Assembly: GCA_037389465.1 (NCBI GenBank)
Contig: JAZARR010000171.1
Span: 310,001 to 374,000 of the forward strand
Length of the DNA stretch: 64,000 nucleotides
Direction: 5' to 3'
Source of the DNA: Baylisascaris procyonis
Taxonomy: Eukaryota; Nematoda; Chromadorea; Rhabditida; Ascarididae
Shown here in pieces: positions 1 to 12,291 of this stretch. Each line of letters starts with the position of its first letter. The first letter of the stretch is position 1. Made by a program: the position numbers and the translations under genes. The notes under the pieces are model-generated. The model made no database searches, was not told where the DNA came from, and worked only from the letters and a program-made list of their open reading frames with translations.

Positions 1-1502
1 GATCGTTTCTTCGCATGACATTGTTTCCGATTTCATCGTCCTTGATGATACCTTCGCCTCCCTGACTTACTCTTTCTGTCCCGATAATACATTCCTTGCA
101 GTTTATTTGCTAACAGTGACATCAGTCATCGTCGTATGTTGCTAGTGCTCGCCTAAAAATCAATTAGAATAATAGGTGTTGTTGTTTTGTTGTCTCAGTT
201 GTTTTGCGAGACATCGTATATACGTCTTCACATGCCCTTTACACTCATTTAAGAAGAGATGCCTCGTCTATTCTTGATATACATCCATCTTTTACTTTTC
301 GATTGCTGTTGTGCGTAATTTAGTTGCGAATATGGGGAATATAGATAGAAAAAATCGTGAATTTATTATAGGGAATGTTCTATAATTCAAGTTGCTCTAC
401 TTCTGACGACAGCATTACGTTTGCTATTGAATGTGATGCTCTAAAACACTATGAATTTTTATTGACAATTTTTCCGGTACTCACTGGCATCCCTTCACTT
501 TCTCTTTTGGTTTAGGGCCTTTTCTTTCTCCATTTATGAAGAAGACCTTTTAGCTGATATATGAAACGGGATGTCGGAAGAGAAGGAAATCTCAGCGGAA
601 TGCGCCCTTAACCCTGAAACGTAGTAAGCTCATTTGATCTTTGGAAGAGTATATTCGTCTACCATTTTCGGCAGTTTTACGTAACTACCACAGCATTTCG
701 TATGGCGTTTAACTGTACACGGATAGGTAAGATGCCACATTAGCACATGAAATCATTGTTTGATCGCATAGATGAAAGCGAATTGTTCACCGAATTTGTA
801 TAGTCGTTGCCTCTCGCAAGACGTCACATGCATTTTCACTTGTAGGATTCACTTGCAGGAATACCGTATAATAATTGCCAGTGCACCCTACTTTCTAGTT
901 AAATTTCAAAAATTCGCCCAAAGATTTCAAATCTTCTTCAAATTGCCAAAATATTACATAATCCTTATTTCATTTTAGCGTTTGTTCGTAAATGTTTTGG
1001 GTTATCTAATCTTGAAACTCCCTACGTTGCAATGTTTAATTTCTCTTGGTAGAAAGTCATTGCGTTTCTATGAAATAACTTGTCTAAAATATATCGAATC
1101 GATATGCCCGCTAAATATTCAAACTTAGCTGTCTAGAAACCGCAACTATCGATAACCGATTCGAATAGAAACTTCAAAGAATGATGAAAAATTTATAGGC
1201 GATCCTTCGATTTGAAATTGGCAACGATGAAGCGATATGTGCATGATTCAACATAATCAATGATGACCGATTATGTGCGAATGCAATGTGCTAAATGCGA
1301 AACGCATATTCACATATTAAAGTTGGGAGGTTTCATTTGACTTCAACCGTATGCATAATGAAATGAATTCTTAAATTCCTTCTTGTCATTTCCTTTTCAT
1401 TAATTTCTTGTAAGCAACATAACGCTTCTATATTTTCTTTTCAAAAAAGTCACAATGAAACGGAAATGAATTGATGGATCGGAGATGGCTTATGAAGAAC
1501 AC
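1..1502. other. AT-rich sequence, no gene recognised
   Basis: No conserved protein, RNA gene or convincing exon is visible. On the minus strand near positions 60-100 a short open stretch runs into a GTAAGT donor, but it is far too short to call. The 68-codon frame at 772-978 has ordinary AT-rich composition and no recognisable domain. Confidence 0.5.
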
Positions 1503-1560
1503 TTTTCTGGATCGAGAAACCCCATCCACGATTTTCTGGATCGAGAAATCCCATCCATGA
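1503..1560. repeat. 29-bp tandem repeat, two copies
   Basis: Two adjacent 29-bp units start at 1503 and 1532, each beginning TTTTCTGGATCGAGAAA, and differ at two positions. They end 28 bases before the ATG of the small secreted-peptide ORF, so they lie in its promoter or 5' leader. The GGATCGAGAAA core could bind a factor, but that is inference. Confidence 0.8.
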
Positions 1561-1588
1561 CGTTGACAATTCTCGTTCTCGTGAGCGA

Positions 1589-1822
1589 ATGAAAACGCTC
1601 ATTCTAATGATGACTCTAGTGTTGAGCGTTTCGCTCACCATCAATTTCGATGCATCTGAGGCAAATTGTTTCGGAATGAAGTGTATAAAAGATCGAACTA
1701 CACTAGATCGGATCATAATGGCCTACATCATGATCTCTCACAAATCTCCAAAGATCGCGTCGAGCAGCGGGACTTTTAAGTGTTCGAAAGCAATCGCGGT
1801 CTTATGCTGCGTGGGACAGTAA
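1589..1822 (+). CDS. small secreted cysteine-containing peptide (hypothetical)
   Basis: A 77-residue single-exon ORF. Residues 1-25 look like a signal peptide: a basic start (MKTLILMM), a hydrophobic core and a plausible SEA|N cleavage site. The mature part of about 52 residues has five cysteines (27, 32, 65, 73, 74), including a C-x4-C pair and a terminal CC, and a basic middle. The stop is followed 55 bases later by AATAAA, which supports a real 3' end. I do not recognise the family. It could be a secreted signalling, defence or cuticle peptide, or the odd cysteine count could mean a chance ORF or an unseen extra exon. The start was chosen because it opens directly into the signal sequence. 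Confidence 0.45.
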   Translation: MKTLILMMTLVLSVSLTINFDASEANCFGMKCIKDRTTLDRIIMAYIMISHKSPKIASSSGTFKCSKAIAVLCCVGQ

Positions 1823-1877
1823 TTCGTTGTAGAAGAGATCAGATTAACTTATATAATATATGAGGCTGTATAGGAAT

Positions 1878-1883
1878 AATAAA
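1878..1883 (+). promoter_or_regulatory. polyadenylation signal AATAAA
   Basis: A canonical AATAAA lies 55 bases past the TAA of the small secreted ORF, a normal distance for a short 3' UTR. Confidence 0.45.
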
Positions 1884-4800
1884 TAGCCTAGTTGCTTGTA
1901 TCATTGTGGGAAAAATACGGCAGATGTGTTGCAATACATAGACGATCGATTCGTTTCACCGCTTTAGCAATCATTTAAAGCTGAACCTGGCCTAGCAACT
2001 TTGTAATAGTGAATCTTTTTTGTGGCTTTATGAAAAAGGTTTTGAAAAACTGCCGATAACACATACATATTGCATATGAAAGCATGCCTCTTCGGAATTT
2101 TGGGCTTCGATTGAAGTTCTCTTGAATGCATTGGTGTTCTACATATTCCTAAACAGTTGACTGCTCATAAATTTGTGTTCTAAGCTTTATTTAAATGGAG
2201 TAAGATGGCGTCGCAGCATATTTTCCTTGTTATTAACTGCATACGGTTTTAAATCTGCTAAAAATTCTTTACTATTTTATGGTAAAGTTGTGCTCTTTTT
2301 GGAATTGAGCACACATCTATTTATTGCTGCAGATTTCAGTTGTATTCCTATATAGCATTGATTCAACACTAACTTACACTAATTACGATGACGCGATTTG
2401 ATCTTCTATGATTTTTGCGACTTATTTTGATCCGTCTATTACATTGATTTTCAGAGGTCGGGGCACAGTATTGCATCGTTCATTCACACCACTTGGTGAT
2501 TTGGGTAAATTTACTCCACTTTTAGCGTTCTACTCGTTTCGATTCTAGTTAATGCTATTTTCTTTTTATGAAACTTTGTTGATACCATTTTTTCCTCTTT
2601 TTCATTCGCATAAACATAGTGTGAATGATCATTGAGTGTTTTTGAAAGTTGATTTAGAAGTCTGCATCGATCATCGAATTTAATTTCGAATAAATGAAAT
2701 GGATCGATGTATGCGATGCTCCTATTAATTTTCTATTCTGATAGCTGCAGATGAGCGCTCACCTTAGCCATCTCATCAGCTGCATTCACTACGTTACCTT
2801 CTTGAATTTCTTTCACTGTTTTAGGAGGCAAGCATGACATACGAAACCGTATATTTGCTGTTTGGTGGTTCAGACTTCCGGTGTCTTAGGGCATATTTCA
2901 AATGTTAAGAAAGGATATTCATGAATATAGTGCATTCAAGTGACACCTCGAACTTTTCAATGAACCTCGACGTCACTGTATCATATGGAAAATCGTTCAA
3001 AACTTATTGAACTCTAACAGCAAGGATCGGTCCATTTCATCTTAAAAAAAAAATACTCCATATGACATAGTTTTACATGGATGTAGAGAGCATCGCGAAA
3101 AAGATTTCAAAAGAGCATCAGGTCTCCTCAAGGAGACATGGTGCTCATATCGAAATATTTGACGGAAGTAGTTTCTAAAAGCAAAATCTATGTTATTTTT
3201 GTTCCGACGTTGAATTGTTGCTGTTTAATCGCTATATTTTCTAATTCCAAAGAATCTCTGCCGTATTTATGAGAATTTTCAAATATGAAACAATATTTTG
3301 CAAGAAATACTAATCAGTCATGCACTTGTTGTATGCAAAAAAATAAGCAAAGGTTAGAGCGCTTAGGCAGTTGCTAGAATTTTGATGCTGATGTTGATAA
3401 AAAGTATATCAACAAACAACCGCATATCACAATATTTTCTTCTGTTTTTCATTTTTATCACTGTTTCTCATTTCCTATTAGAATATTTTTCATTTTTTTA
3501 CTCATTTCCATTTTTCTTTGGTTTTTACCACAATATTTACCTATCCACAACAACTGCACAATATCTCAACTATTAGTCGCGCACTTATTGTGTAGGATTG
3601 GAGTGGGATTTTTTCCTGGAACCAAGGAGGTAAGTTTATTCGCAACGTTGAGACCATTTCTGTTGATTTATAGTTTTCGGGTCGGAAGCTTGATGACTTC
3701 AGACATCAGCGCAGCCGGAATTCCCGGTTTTATTAGCTTTGATAACCGGGAATCATATCTGAAATTTTGGCTCCAGCGATATTTATAAGTAATCCACTTC
3801 TCTTCTAGAAAAGCGGAGGTCTGTGGAGGCCTCGGGAACTTTTTGGGAGAGATTAAAATATACCTTAATTTGAAGCAGCGCTAAACTTCTGTAGTCTAGT
3901 CCCCGAAAGAAACTTATTCCTTGAATAACACTATTCATGAGCTCGAATGCTATTGCTGTCGATTATGTCTCAATTGTAGTGCTCATCACATCGGCTGCGC
4001 TAGCTTGCTCATGAATTCATTGGGATAGATGTGCTAATAATAGAGAGCAGCTATGTAGAGCGAACAGCTGTTGTAATGATTCGACTCCACTTCAGAGGTG
4101 ATTATGCTAGAGCGATTTGCGATTTTCTTTTATTTGGATTCGTTTATTCGTTAATTTTTCGGGCTTGTAAATTCGAAGCCACTCAGCTGAATGTAATCGG
4201 AATATTATGCAAACTCAAACTTAATAAAAACTTCGAATTCCAGAATTTTAGAAAATGTTTGGAACGGGTAGTGCATGAGAGTTGTGCTGAAAAGATTTTG
4301 AAACACTGATGCGATATTATTGCATTTTCTGTCGACTTTAATTCTGCAAAAAGTTCACTTATGAAGATTTGCATGAATTTCAAGCGTTTGCATTTCGTAT
4401 ATTTTAAGTGGAATGGAAATGCGAATCACTTCACCAGCTGTGATAATTGTTGAGAATACTCAACGTCAGAGGCTTATTATAACATTCGCTATTGCAAGTT
4501 GCAGAATATTTAGCACTTCATCAATTGGCATCACAAAAATGTTCACTACAAATTCCTTTCATGAGTGAGTGATTAGCGTTTATCAATACTCGTTAGGAAT
4601 CAGGTTGAGTCTGTGTGGCTATCTGAAGTGAGATTATGGTGACCAGTAAGATATGTCTTTGCAAAATATTGTAGATAAAATAGCGATCATGTTGACCACG
4701 TGGTATTTCTGAAAATGGTTTATAGACGCAACTTATACCCTTGGGCTGTCGATTCAATTTCATAAGCCGAAGATATGGCAAGTGTTCGGGTCGCATTTCT

Positions 4801-5564
4801 GTAACTTTCACGGGCTAAAAAACTAAACTATGATAACTAATTAGGCATAATTACAGCCATTCGGCATTCTGTTGTGTTTTTCACGATATATGGTATTACA
4901 TTTGCGTAGGCAACGTTGTTTAAATATTCAAATAGATTCAAATAGGTTTAAATTTTTTCCACGATGACGTTGAGTGAGTCGTTTTTATTCTCAAAGGTAG
5001 CATCCAGGAGAAACTGTCGACTAATTTTTTGAAGGCGATTGTCGAAATCAATTGGGCGGAAATGAATGCGAACCGTCAGGAATCACTGAAGTATCTATTC
5101 GCTAAGAACTTCACATTTCATCTGCAATCACCGAACAACGTTGCGGATTCACAGCTATTGCAATTGCGCAAATAGCGATTCTTCAGTGACAACAATCAGC
5201 CAAGTGAGTTTTGTGGTTTTGTTCATATTTGCGCGATACTTAATCCAACATTTATGCACGTATATTCTCTGTTTTCTTGCATTTTTTTTTTTTGTTTCCA
5301 TCATCATTCTTCTGCATTGTCAACAAACTGCGATACATAATAGCTCTCAATTTTCATAAGGATCTCTGAAACACCTTTTTTTTGACTTGGAAACCACTAA
5401 AGTGCTTTTTCGTTCATGGAGACTTCTTGATAAATTTCAGGGACAGTGGGAAGACTCAAGTGTCAGAAAAGTGTCATGGGAGTGGCAGAAGATTTGCACT
5501 TTAAAGCAATCATTAAAGGACATAGGGATTTGGATTCACTAACACTGTTCTGAATTCTTGATGA
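1884..5564. other. AT-rich sequence with unassigned exon-like fragments
   Basis: No confident gene. A strong TTTTCAG acceptor at about 2453 opens a short frame ending in a weak GGTAAA donor near 2506. A short segment at about 3594-3627 ends at a perfect GTAAGT donor (GGAG|GTAAGT). The stretch 3660-3770 is open on both strands. None can be joined into a model from sequence alone. Confidence 0.35.
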
Positions 5565-5612
5565 GTTTTTCTTCTTTGTTGCAATTTTAATGATGTATCT
5601 TTCTTAGTGTCA

Positions 5613-6035
5613 ATGGAGACATTTAGGTTCACAAATGCTGCAATGATTAAAGTGTTTAAGCAATGGACTTATCTATATGTTGGAGGAATATCCACTTACA
5701 ATATATCAGAATTCATTAACCATTTGACTAGAACAAATGTATCGAAATTGGATAGCGACATCTCTGCATTTGTTCATTGCGAAAGCCTTGATCTGAGTCT
5801 TTCACGAAGCAAACCTTACTTTCCTTCTGGTGACCTAAAAACAATGGAAGCTTCATCAGAGATCCCTTTTCTAGGATTCACGGAAGTACATAAGAAAGAA
5901 CTAGCTTCAGAAATCTCACCGATTTCAAAATTGACGATTATAGGTATGGTTCGCAAAAATTTGTCGCGATTGCAAATATTGGAAGTTTTTTCATTGTATA
6001 TTATACACTTGAGTAATGTTGCATTTGCGTACTAG
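5613..6035 (+). CDS. hypothetical ORF or exon, no recognised domain
   Basis: The frame is open without a stop from 5565 to the stop at 6035. The first ATG is at 5613 (METFRFTNAAM...), giving 140 codons. A possible acceptor (TTTCTTAG) ends at 5607 and a possible donor (ATAG|GTATGG) lies near 5943. The sequence is serine-rich with no transmembrane segment. I do not recognise a family. An open frame of this length is expected about once by chance in AT-rich sequence of this size, so it may not be coding. Confidence 0.2.
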   Translation: METFRFTNAAMIKVFKQWTYLYVGGISTYNISEFINHLTRTNVSKLDSDISAFVHCESLDLSLSRSKPYFPSGDLKTMEASSEIPFLGFTEVHKKELASEISPISKLTIIGMVRKNLSRLQILEVFSLYIIHLSNVAFAY

Positions 6036-7630
6036 TGGCGTGTAATTTTGTCGCGATGCTTCTGCTAGGCGGCAGCTGTAATAATGCATTGAAGTTCCCA
6101 TCGGCAAGTCCTTTACATGGAAATCGAGTTAAGGAACATATATGTGCACTTCTGTCTTCACGATGATTCAGTAAGTCTGAGCCCTCACGGCGAAGTTATT
6201 TAAGGATTCTTTCGCTCTATGGTGAAGCGGTTCTGCTATGGGCATATAAGGAAGTTCCGGGCAACGTTTATAAGAGAAACGGTGAAAGTAATGACTGACA
6301 AACAGGAATATTCAAAAAAAAAAATTCAGTTCGTATAGCAAGAAGTCGAAGAACAGCGCATAAATACATAAACGATGTGAAAGAGTGAAGTCGGCTGATA
6401 TGGTGCAATGCGCATTCGTTAGCATATCCTCATTTGGTTATAGTTTGAGCGAGGCGAAGAGTGAGGTTGAAAAAAAAGGAGTTGATTAAACTCGCTTGCG
6501 TTTTTCTCCCTTTGGGCCTATCCTGTTATGCTCATCATGTGTTTGGTTTAAACTTACTTGCTTATTAGCCGGAATTGGGCCGGAAGCACTAATTTGTTTG
6601 AAGCACTATCATGCACGAGTTTGCAAACCGCTACATCAAATTTACGTAATTATATATTAGATGAAATGAGCTAAATGAAAGAACCACATGAACTCATTTA
6701 GCGATGCCTGAAGTCTTAGTCCTAGCCAGCCATATACCACGAACGCATATAGCTGAGGTACCTGAGTGCAACCTGAGATTACTAATGAACTGAACGTGCG
6801 TGGCTTTCAGAATGGGTTTTTGCGCTTCCACATACTTCACTTTCTTTAGCGCTTGCAATTCTTGACGATAGCATTTATCAGGATTCAGGTTGATCCAGAC
6901 CCTGCGAAGACAGTTACCACCCTCTAAATCCTGAAAGTCTACAAGCGGAAAAGCATTTTAGAGCCTCTCGAGGGATCTTCTGCGATCAATCGGAGTGCAT
7001 AAATCGGCATAGTTGAGGGACGATTATTCAGTGAAATTTTAACTTATTATTGCTCATACTCGATTAGTCGTTCTTGCTTTTTTATACTGAATGGTCTCAT
7101 TAGTGGGAAGGTGAATTATGTTATCATCTCTGGCAAGCTTCTCTCATTGTTTCGAATTCAATCTTTAAAACGCGTTTCACATCGAATACATATAAATAAT
7201 CGATCGGTAATGAAGTGAAGGATGTAGAATGCTTAGACAACAAATTGAGCCAACTCGTCGAAAATTTTTTGGCACGGATGCGCTATGTTTTATTATAATT
7301 ATTGAACACAATAAGAATTCATAATTGAAGAAATCTTTCATTTTGTGCACACAACACTCTAAGTAAATGTGTTTCATTCCGAATCGGCAACGTTCGATTC
7401 AACTGCATAAATTTTGCTGCGACGAAAGGCGAATTTGTAATCGTGCAATTTCTGCTGTGGAATTTTTTCTGCATTTTGACCTGAATGCATGCTCTGGGAC
7501 ACTTGATTATCGAGCGATTAAAGTTCTTCAATATTCTGCGTTGAAAGGAAGGTAATTTAGGCTTCCTACGTTTTGGCATTTTGAAGGAAATCGCAATTTT
7601 CGTTCGAGAAATTCTATGTATTCTTTTGAT
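6036..7630. other. no gene recognised
   Basis: AT-rich sequence with no conserved protein or RNA. A basic 111-codon minus-strand frame at 7319-7654 has no domain and runs into the edge of the 104-bp duplication. Confidence 0.45.
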
Positions 7631-7836
7631 GAATTCTTCATTCATAAAATACATTTTATTGCACGAAAAAAAGAACTAAGACTGTGAAAAGTGTAAATTA
7701 TATACGCTGAGTTGATCGTAAGAAATTGATGAATGAATTCTTCATTCATAAAATACATTTTATTGCACGAAAAAAAGAACTAAGACTGTGAAAAGTGTAA
7801 ATTATATACGCTGAGTTGATCGTAAGAAATTGATGA
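7631..7836. repeat. 104-bp tandem duplication, two copies
   Basis: The unit starting GAATTCTTCATTCATAAAAT at 7631 is repeated from 7735 with a 104-bp period. I see no difference between the copies until position 7837, including the A7 run and an 18-base run around TATATACGC. The identity implies a very recent duplication, or a possible assembly artefact. Confidence 0.92.
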
Positions 7837-10800
7837 GTACGGGAAAGTAAATTTAGTGAAAGCGAACGACATTTATGGATGGATGCTGATGTTGTTCAGC
7901 GTAGTGTTGCGCTGATCGATGAGGGGAGGGGGCCCACCGAGTTGCATATGATTGCCTGATGAATGAAGAGTACGTCGGTTTGCCTCATCATTCGCATCGG
8001 TCTTCAAAAATTGCTGAGCGCAACTGATATACTGCGCCATTGCACTCGTAACCAAATGATTCTTCGCCAATTTGCAATTCTCGCATCATACTTTTACATG
8101 TCCTTTTATTTTTGCATGTTGCATGATGCCAATTTTGCAAACGTGTAAAAGGTTCTGAAATGGTTGATATCTTTTCCTATTGCAATCATATTTTTAGCGC
8201 ATCTGCGAAATAATTGAACTCATATTCATTCTCAGTGAGAGATAAAGAAAGTTTCTCATTACCTTTCACTAACCAAAAAAAAAAGAATTTCTCTTCTATC
8301 TTTTCAACGCTTACCTTAACAGCTCGTATCGAAAGAATCTTCAAGTTATGGCTAACAAAAATTGAGCGTTGCAGCAATTTCTCTATGCGCTTCTGCCTTG
8401 TCATATTATTTTGTTGGTTAATTCACATTTGTGAATATGCAAATTTAGAATTTCTATCAGCGATAAATTGAGGCCGTTTGATACAGCTCATCGATAAATC
8501 TATACGTGAAGTACATTTACCGATTTAATCACGAGGGATAAAGAAAGTTCGCGAGACACGGTTCGCTCCACCGCAGTGCAACTGGAAAAATGTATCTGCT
8601 TTCAATAAAAACTCAATTTTCACCGAAAGATCCCATCTTGCATAGCGTAAATATAAAATATATTACTAATCGTAATGATTGTATTCAAATGTGCAATACA
8701 ACCTTGTAAGTGAAAGAATGACGCCGTATTCGCTTAAGGTAGGCCAATATTTCACGTTGCAAAAAGGGGTGATTTACGACCATGGCAGATCGTTACAAAA
8801 AGAAAGTCTTGTTGGCCTTAGAATGAAGCTCATTGAAAGCAAGCAATCGCGGTCGAAGCTCAAACAAGCATGCGGCGTGCGAATAGCGAAGCGCTTTCCT
8901 ATGCGCCTTCCGGAAGTTGCACTCGCATAGCGCACCGTAGTGACGCTCTTTTCACGAAACGTGTTTGCGTATCTGTCTGCGGAAGAAATTTCACCCCGCC
9001 GACGATTTAAATTACGCTTGTGTAAACTGATAGGAACATCCTATAATATGGGATAACCTCTAAACTTTGAGGATGATCGGCAAACTTTGAAAATTGTCAT
9101 ATTCACTTAAAAATTGACAGAGACTTCCAGTTGCAGAAGAGGTATTTTGTAATCCGTTTTTATATCGGCGGCCTTGCAAGTTCAAGGATTCCCAAGCTTT
9201 GAGTAATACGGAACGGAATCGGATATCCGAAACTGATAGATTCCATAACTTTTCATATCAAACGCAATACTTCTTGAATCTACTCTGATACCGGTTCCTT
9301 TGGCACATTTTCCATTCCTTTTAAGTTAGTTTATTCGTTATTTGAATGCATATACTCTCATACGTTGAACCGAACAACACAGATGAAGTATGCGGAAATG
9401 CAGAAAGGAAATAGATGTATAAGCGATGTAATGTCAAGGGAATGCTCGAATGGAATGATGTCACAGAACGACAATTAAACAACCGGGAATTTTGTCGCGG
9501 AAAGTGAATTCCTATGGGAACAGATTTAGCCAATTAAGAGTGTCTACTCATGGGTCTACATCTAAAAAAATTATAGCGAACAAATATCCGCAGACATCTT
9601 TGAGTACGTCTTATTTGCAGCTTTCGCTGCTCATAACCACTGACAGTTTAGGGATCATGAATTCGGGTGGGTTAGCGGATCATCATATCATGGTACCGCT
9701 GATACCATGTAATAAGGGAAGACCACCTTCAAACACGTACTTTGCTGTCATATATTTTCAAGCGTGCTGTATAATAATCATTATATCAATAAAGTTCCGT
9801 ATTGAGCGCTTAAATTTTCGAAATCGGCGAGAAGTAGCGTTGAAGTATGGCGCAAAAGTTAGCTAACAGTTCAGTCCCCATATTTTCCTCCAAAATCAGC
9901 CTATCCGAAAGCGTGTACATAACGTCATGGATAGTTCTGGGAACAGTCGAGAGCAAAATAAAAAGTGATTTGGCGAGTTGAAGGTATACGTTCTTACTAT
10001 ATAGTGAGAACATATGTGAAAAATGCATTCGCATAACAAAGAATAAACGGCTGTTATTCTTGAATATCGTAAAAATGCGCTTAAGGGATTTATTTTTCAG
10101 AGCTTTTCCATCTAGCTTAATCTTCTCGAGATTTTAGCTTTGCATGAAAGAAGCAGCAACATTGTGGGCCGTTTACCAGCAAATAATTCAAAGTCAACAG
10201 CGTACAGCATAATATATAAGTTTTACAGAGTAATCACATTCTTACGAAAGTCTCATTGTTTAAGAAATAGAACAAGCAATAATACGACGATTATACTAAC
10301 TTGCCACCTCGAGCTTAATTTCAGAAGAAAGCAAGTAGAGAATTGTGCCACAACAGAAAGCACACTATACGCCTTGAAATTCCACCAATAGCAACCGCTA
10401 GTTATATTACTCCTCAACGAACGATAAAAAGGCATTCACGACGACTTACTCATACTAATTTCATGGTGACCATTCACGGTCGAGTGTATTTTTTTAACAG
10501 TAGTTCTTTTTTCTCTAAATCAAAGATTATAAAGAAGAACCAGGCTGTTGCGAAATAAACTAAAATTTCTTTGGCGCAGAGATGGGAGATAAAATCCAAC
10601 AAAACAGATTCAGCAAATCTACGAAGATGCGTGAAAAGTGGCAGCTATACTGCGGCGTATTCCTTTTATAATGAATCTTACGGTTGGTCTGTGACATTCT
10701 AATCGTTAATCGTATTTCGGCGGTTTTTGATCATTGCATTATGAATCAAAAGTGAAAAGTTCGAATTTTGACCAATAGGCAGAAATTTTGTTTATCCAAA

Positions 10801-11380
10801 CATTGATTCCCATGGTGAAAGAAATTCATGCTCATCATGCATCGCATGTGGTATATAACAACTGATTTCCCGTCATGTGGAGGATTCTTCAAGAATAAGA
10901 AGCCCAAATATTTCAAACTGCAATAGCTCATCGAAATGGATGAGCTGAATACTGGACAGAAGGCGTGATTCAAAAATTGTCGCTTATTCAAATATTGATC
11001 GGCTTCAAAAGTAAACGAATTGCCCGTTAACTTAGCTTCCATCAAAAGAAGCGCCTCACGACGTAGCCTTCTCTGCCACTTATATGAACTTAAGGAACTC
11101 GGGCGCGGAGCGGAAGAGTGAAGCGACAGCCTACTTTCAACAAGCAGCACAATCTTGGCAGGAAGAAAAGCTGCTGAATATCGAGTGCTCGGTACAGGAT
11201 CAATGGAATACTATGAATCCGGAAACAGACAAGCAATACGAATACGTGAAGTAGGAGCAGTATCACTCATGAATATCAGTTAGCTTTCGATGCATTGATC
11301 CTCTTTGCTAGAAATATTCGTTAAGCGTGAATCACTGTGAGTAGAGAGGAATCTCGAACGGAGTTGTGTGTGCATTGCAG
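7837..11380. other. no gene recognised
   Basis: AT-rich sequence. The frames at 9492-9866 (+) and 10746-11150 (-) exceed 120 codons but show no family features, signal peptide or splice context. The region around 10,330 has a TTTCAG acceptor followed by overlapping open frames, none convincing. Confidence 0.4.
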
Positions 11381-11536
11381 CATAGCCAACTTCGGCCGCT
11401 AATTCGATTCAGTGTCGCGACGTCCGGCAAGATGGCCCTCCATTGGCCCACAGCATCGGCTTATATTGCGTTGCGAGGCAAGCGAGTGCTCTCGAAACTA
11501 GCCTTTGTTACGCCATCTACCAACTTCATCATTTAG
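11381..11536 (+). other. possible terminal exon in a GC-richer island
   Basis: A TTGCAG acceptor ends at 11380 and is followed by 51 open codons to a TAG at 11534-11536. The segment is clearly GC-richer than its surroundings and includes an ATG in a good context (GGCAAGATGG at about 11432). The peptide (HSQLRPLIRFSV... FIT-like end) matches no family I know. No upstream partner exon was found, so this is a candidate only. Confidence 0.2.
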
Positions 11537-12194
11537 CGTATTCAACTTTCTCAGCAGTAATAAATCAATGCCATTATCATTGAACTTATCATCTGTTGAA
11601 GATAATCACTCAATCCTAAATGTTTTTTTGGACTGTTTATACTTTTTTTTAGAGGATTATTTAATATTATTAGATAAAGGACATTGTAAGTAAATATACA
11701 TGACGAGTTCACTCAAATGTGTTTGATAAGCAAATATTGCGTAAGCGTTTTTGATATTTCTCATGACGGATTCTCTTCATTTTGCTATTTCTTATGCAAC
11801 CGTGCATATTTATATCATTGATGCGATTTCTTTTTGTTTATGCGTGCATATATCTACGCCTATCTGTTGAGTGATTTCGACTCGCGAACCATCGAAGATA
11901 GAGTTACGAAAATTGGTGAATATAACGCTTGCCTTGAGTGATCGGTCACATATATCGTGACTGATTTGTATCGATCAGTTTCGTAAGAAAATATTACAAT
12001 TTAAAGCTGCCAGAAAATTGCGCATAATTTACGTAGATCGAATTTTCATTTTATATCGGCGGGATCGATCAACGATAAGTCTCCAGTTTAAGATCTATGA
12101 GGTAGACTGAATCGCTTGACAGATAAACGCATAATTACGTACACTTTACCTTTTTTTTTTATAATTCTACGACTATGGACTGAATCTACTTCGA

Positions 12195-12291
12195 ATGAGC
12201 GTTTCAAATGACTTGCAAGACACGTTAGGATCAGTTAATGTTGGAGTCGAGTCATTCGCCGTGGATGTGGTGAGGGTGTGGAGATATCAGG
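12195..12291 (+). other. possible first coding exon, family unknown
   Basis: ATG at 12195 opens 32 codons (MSVSNDLQDTL... VVRVWRYQ) that end at a perfect GTGAGT donor at 12292 in phase 1. An in-frame TAA lies about 35 bases upstream with no acceptor between, which fits a true start. The composition is protein-like and GC-richer than its flanks. I could not find the next exon with confidence. It may be the 5' end of a gene spread over the following kilobases, or chance. Confidence 0.25.

Noticed and set aside
9492..9866. 124-codon + strand ORF
   Set aside because: No domain, signal or splice context. The length is within chance expectation for this sequence.
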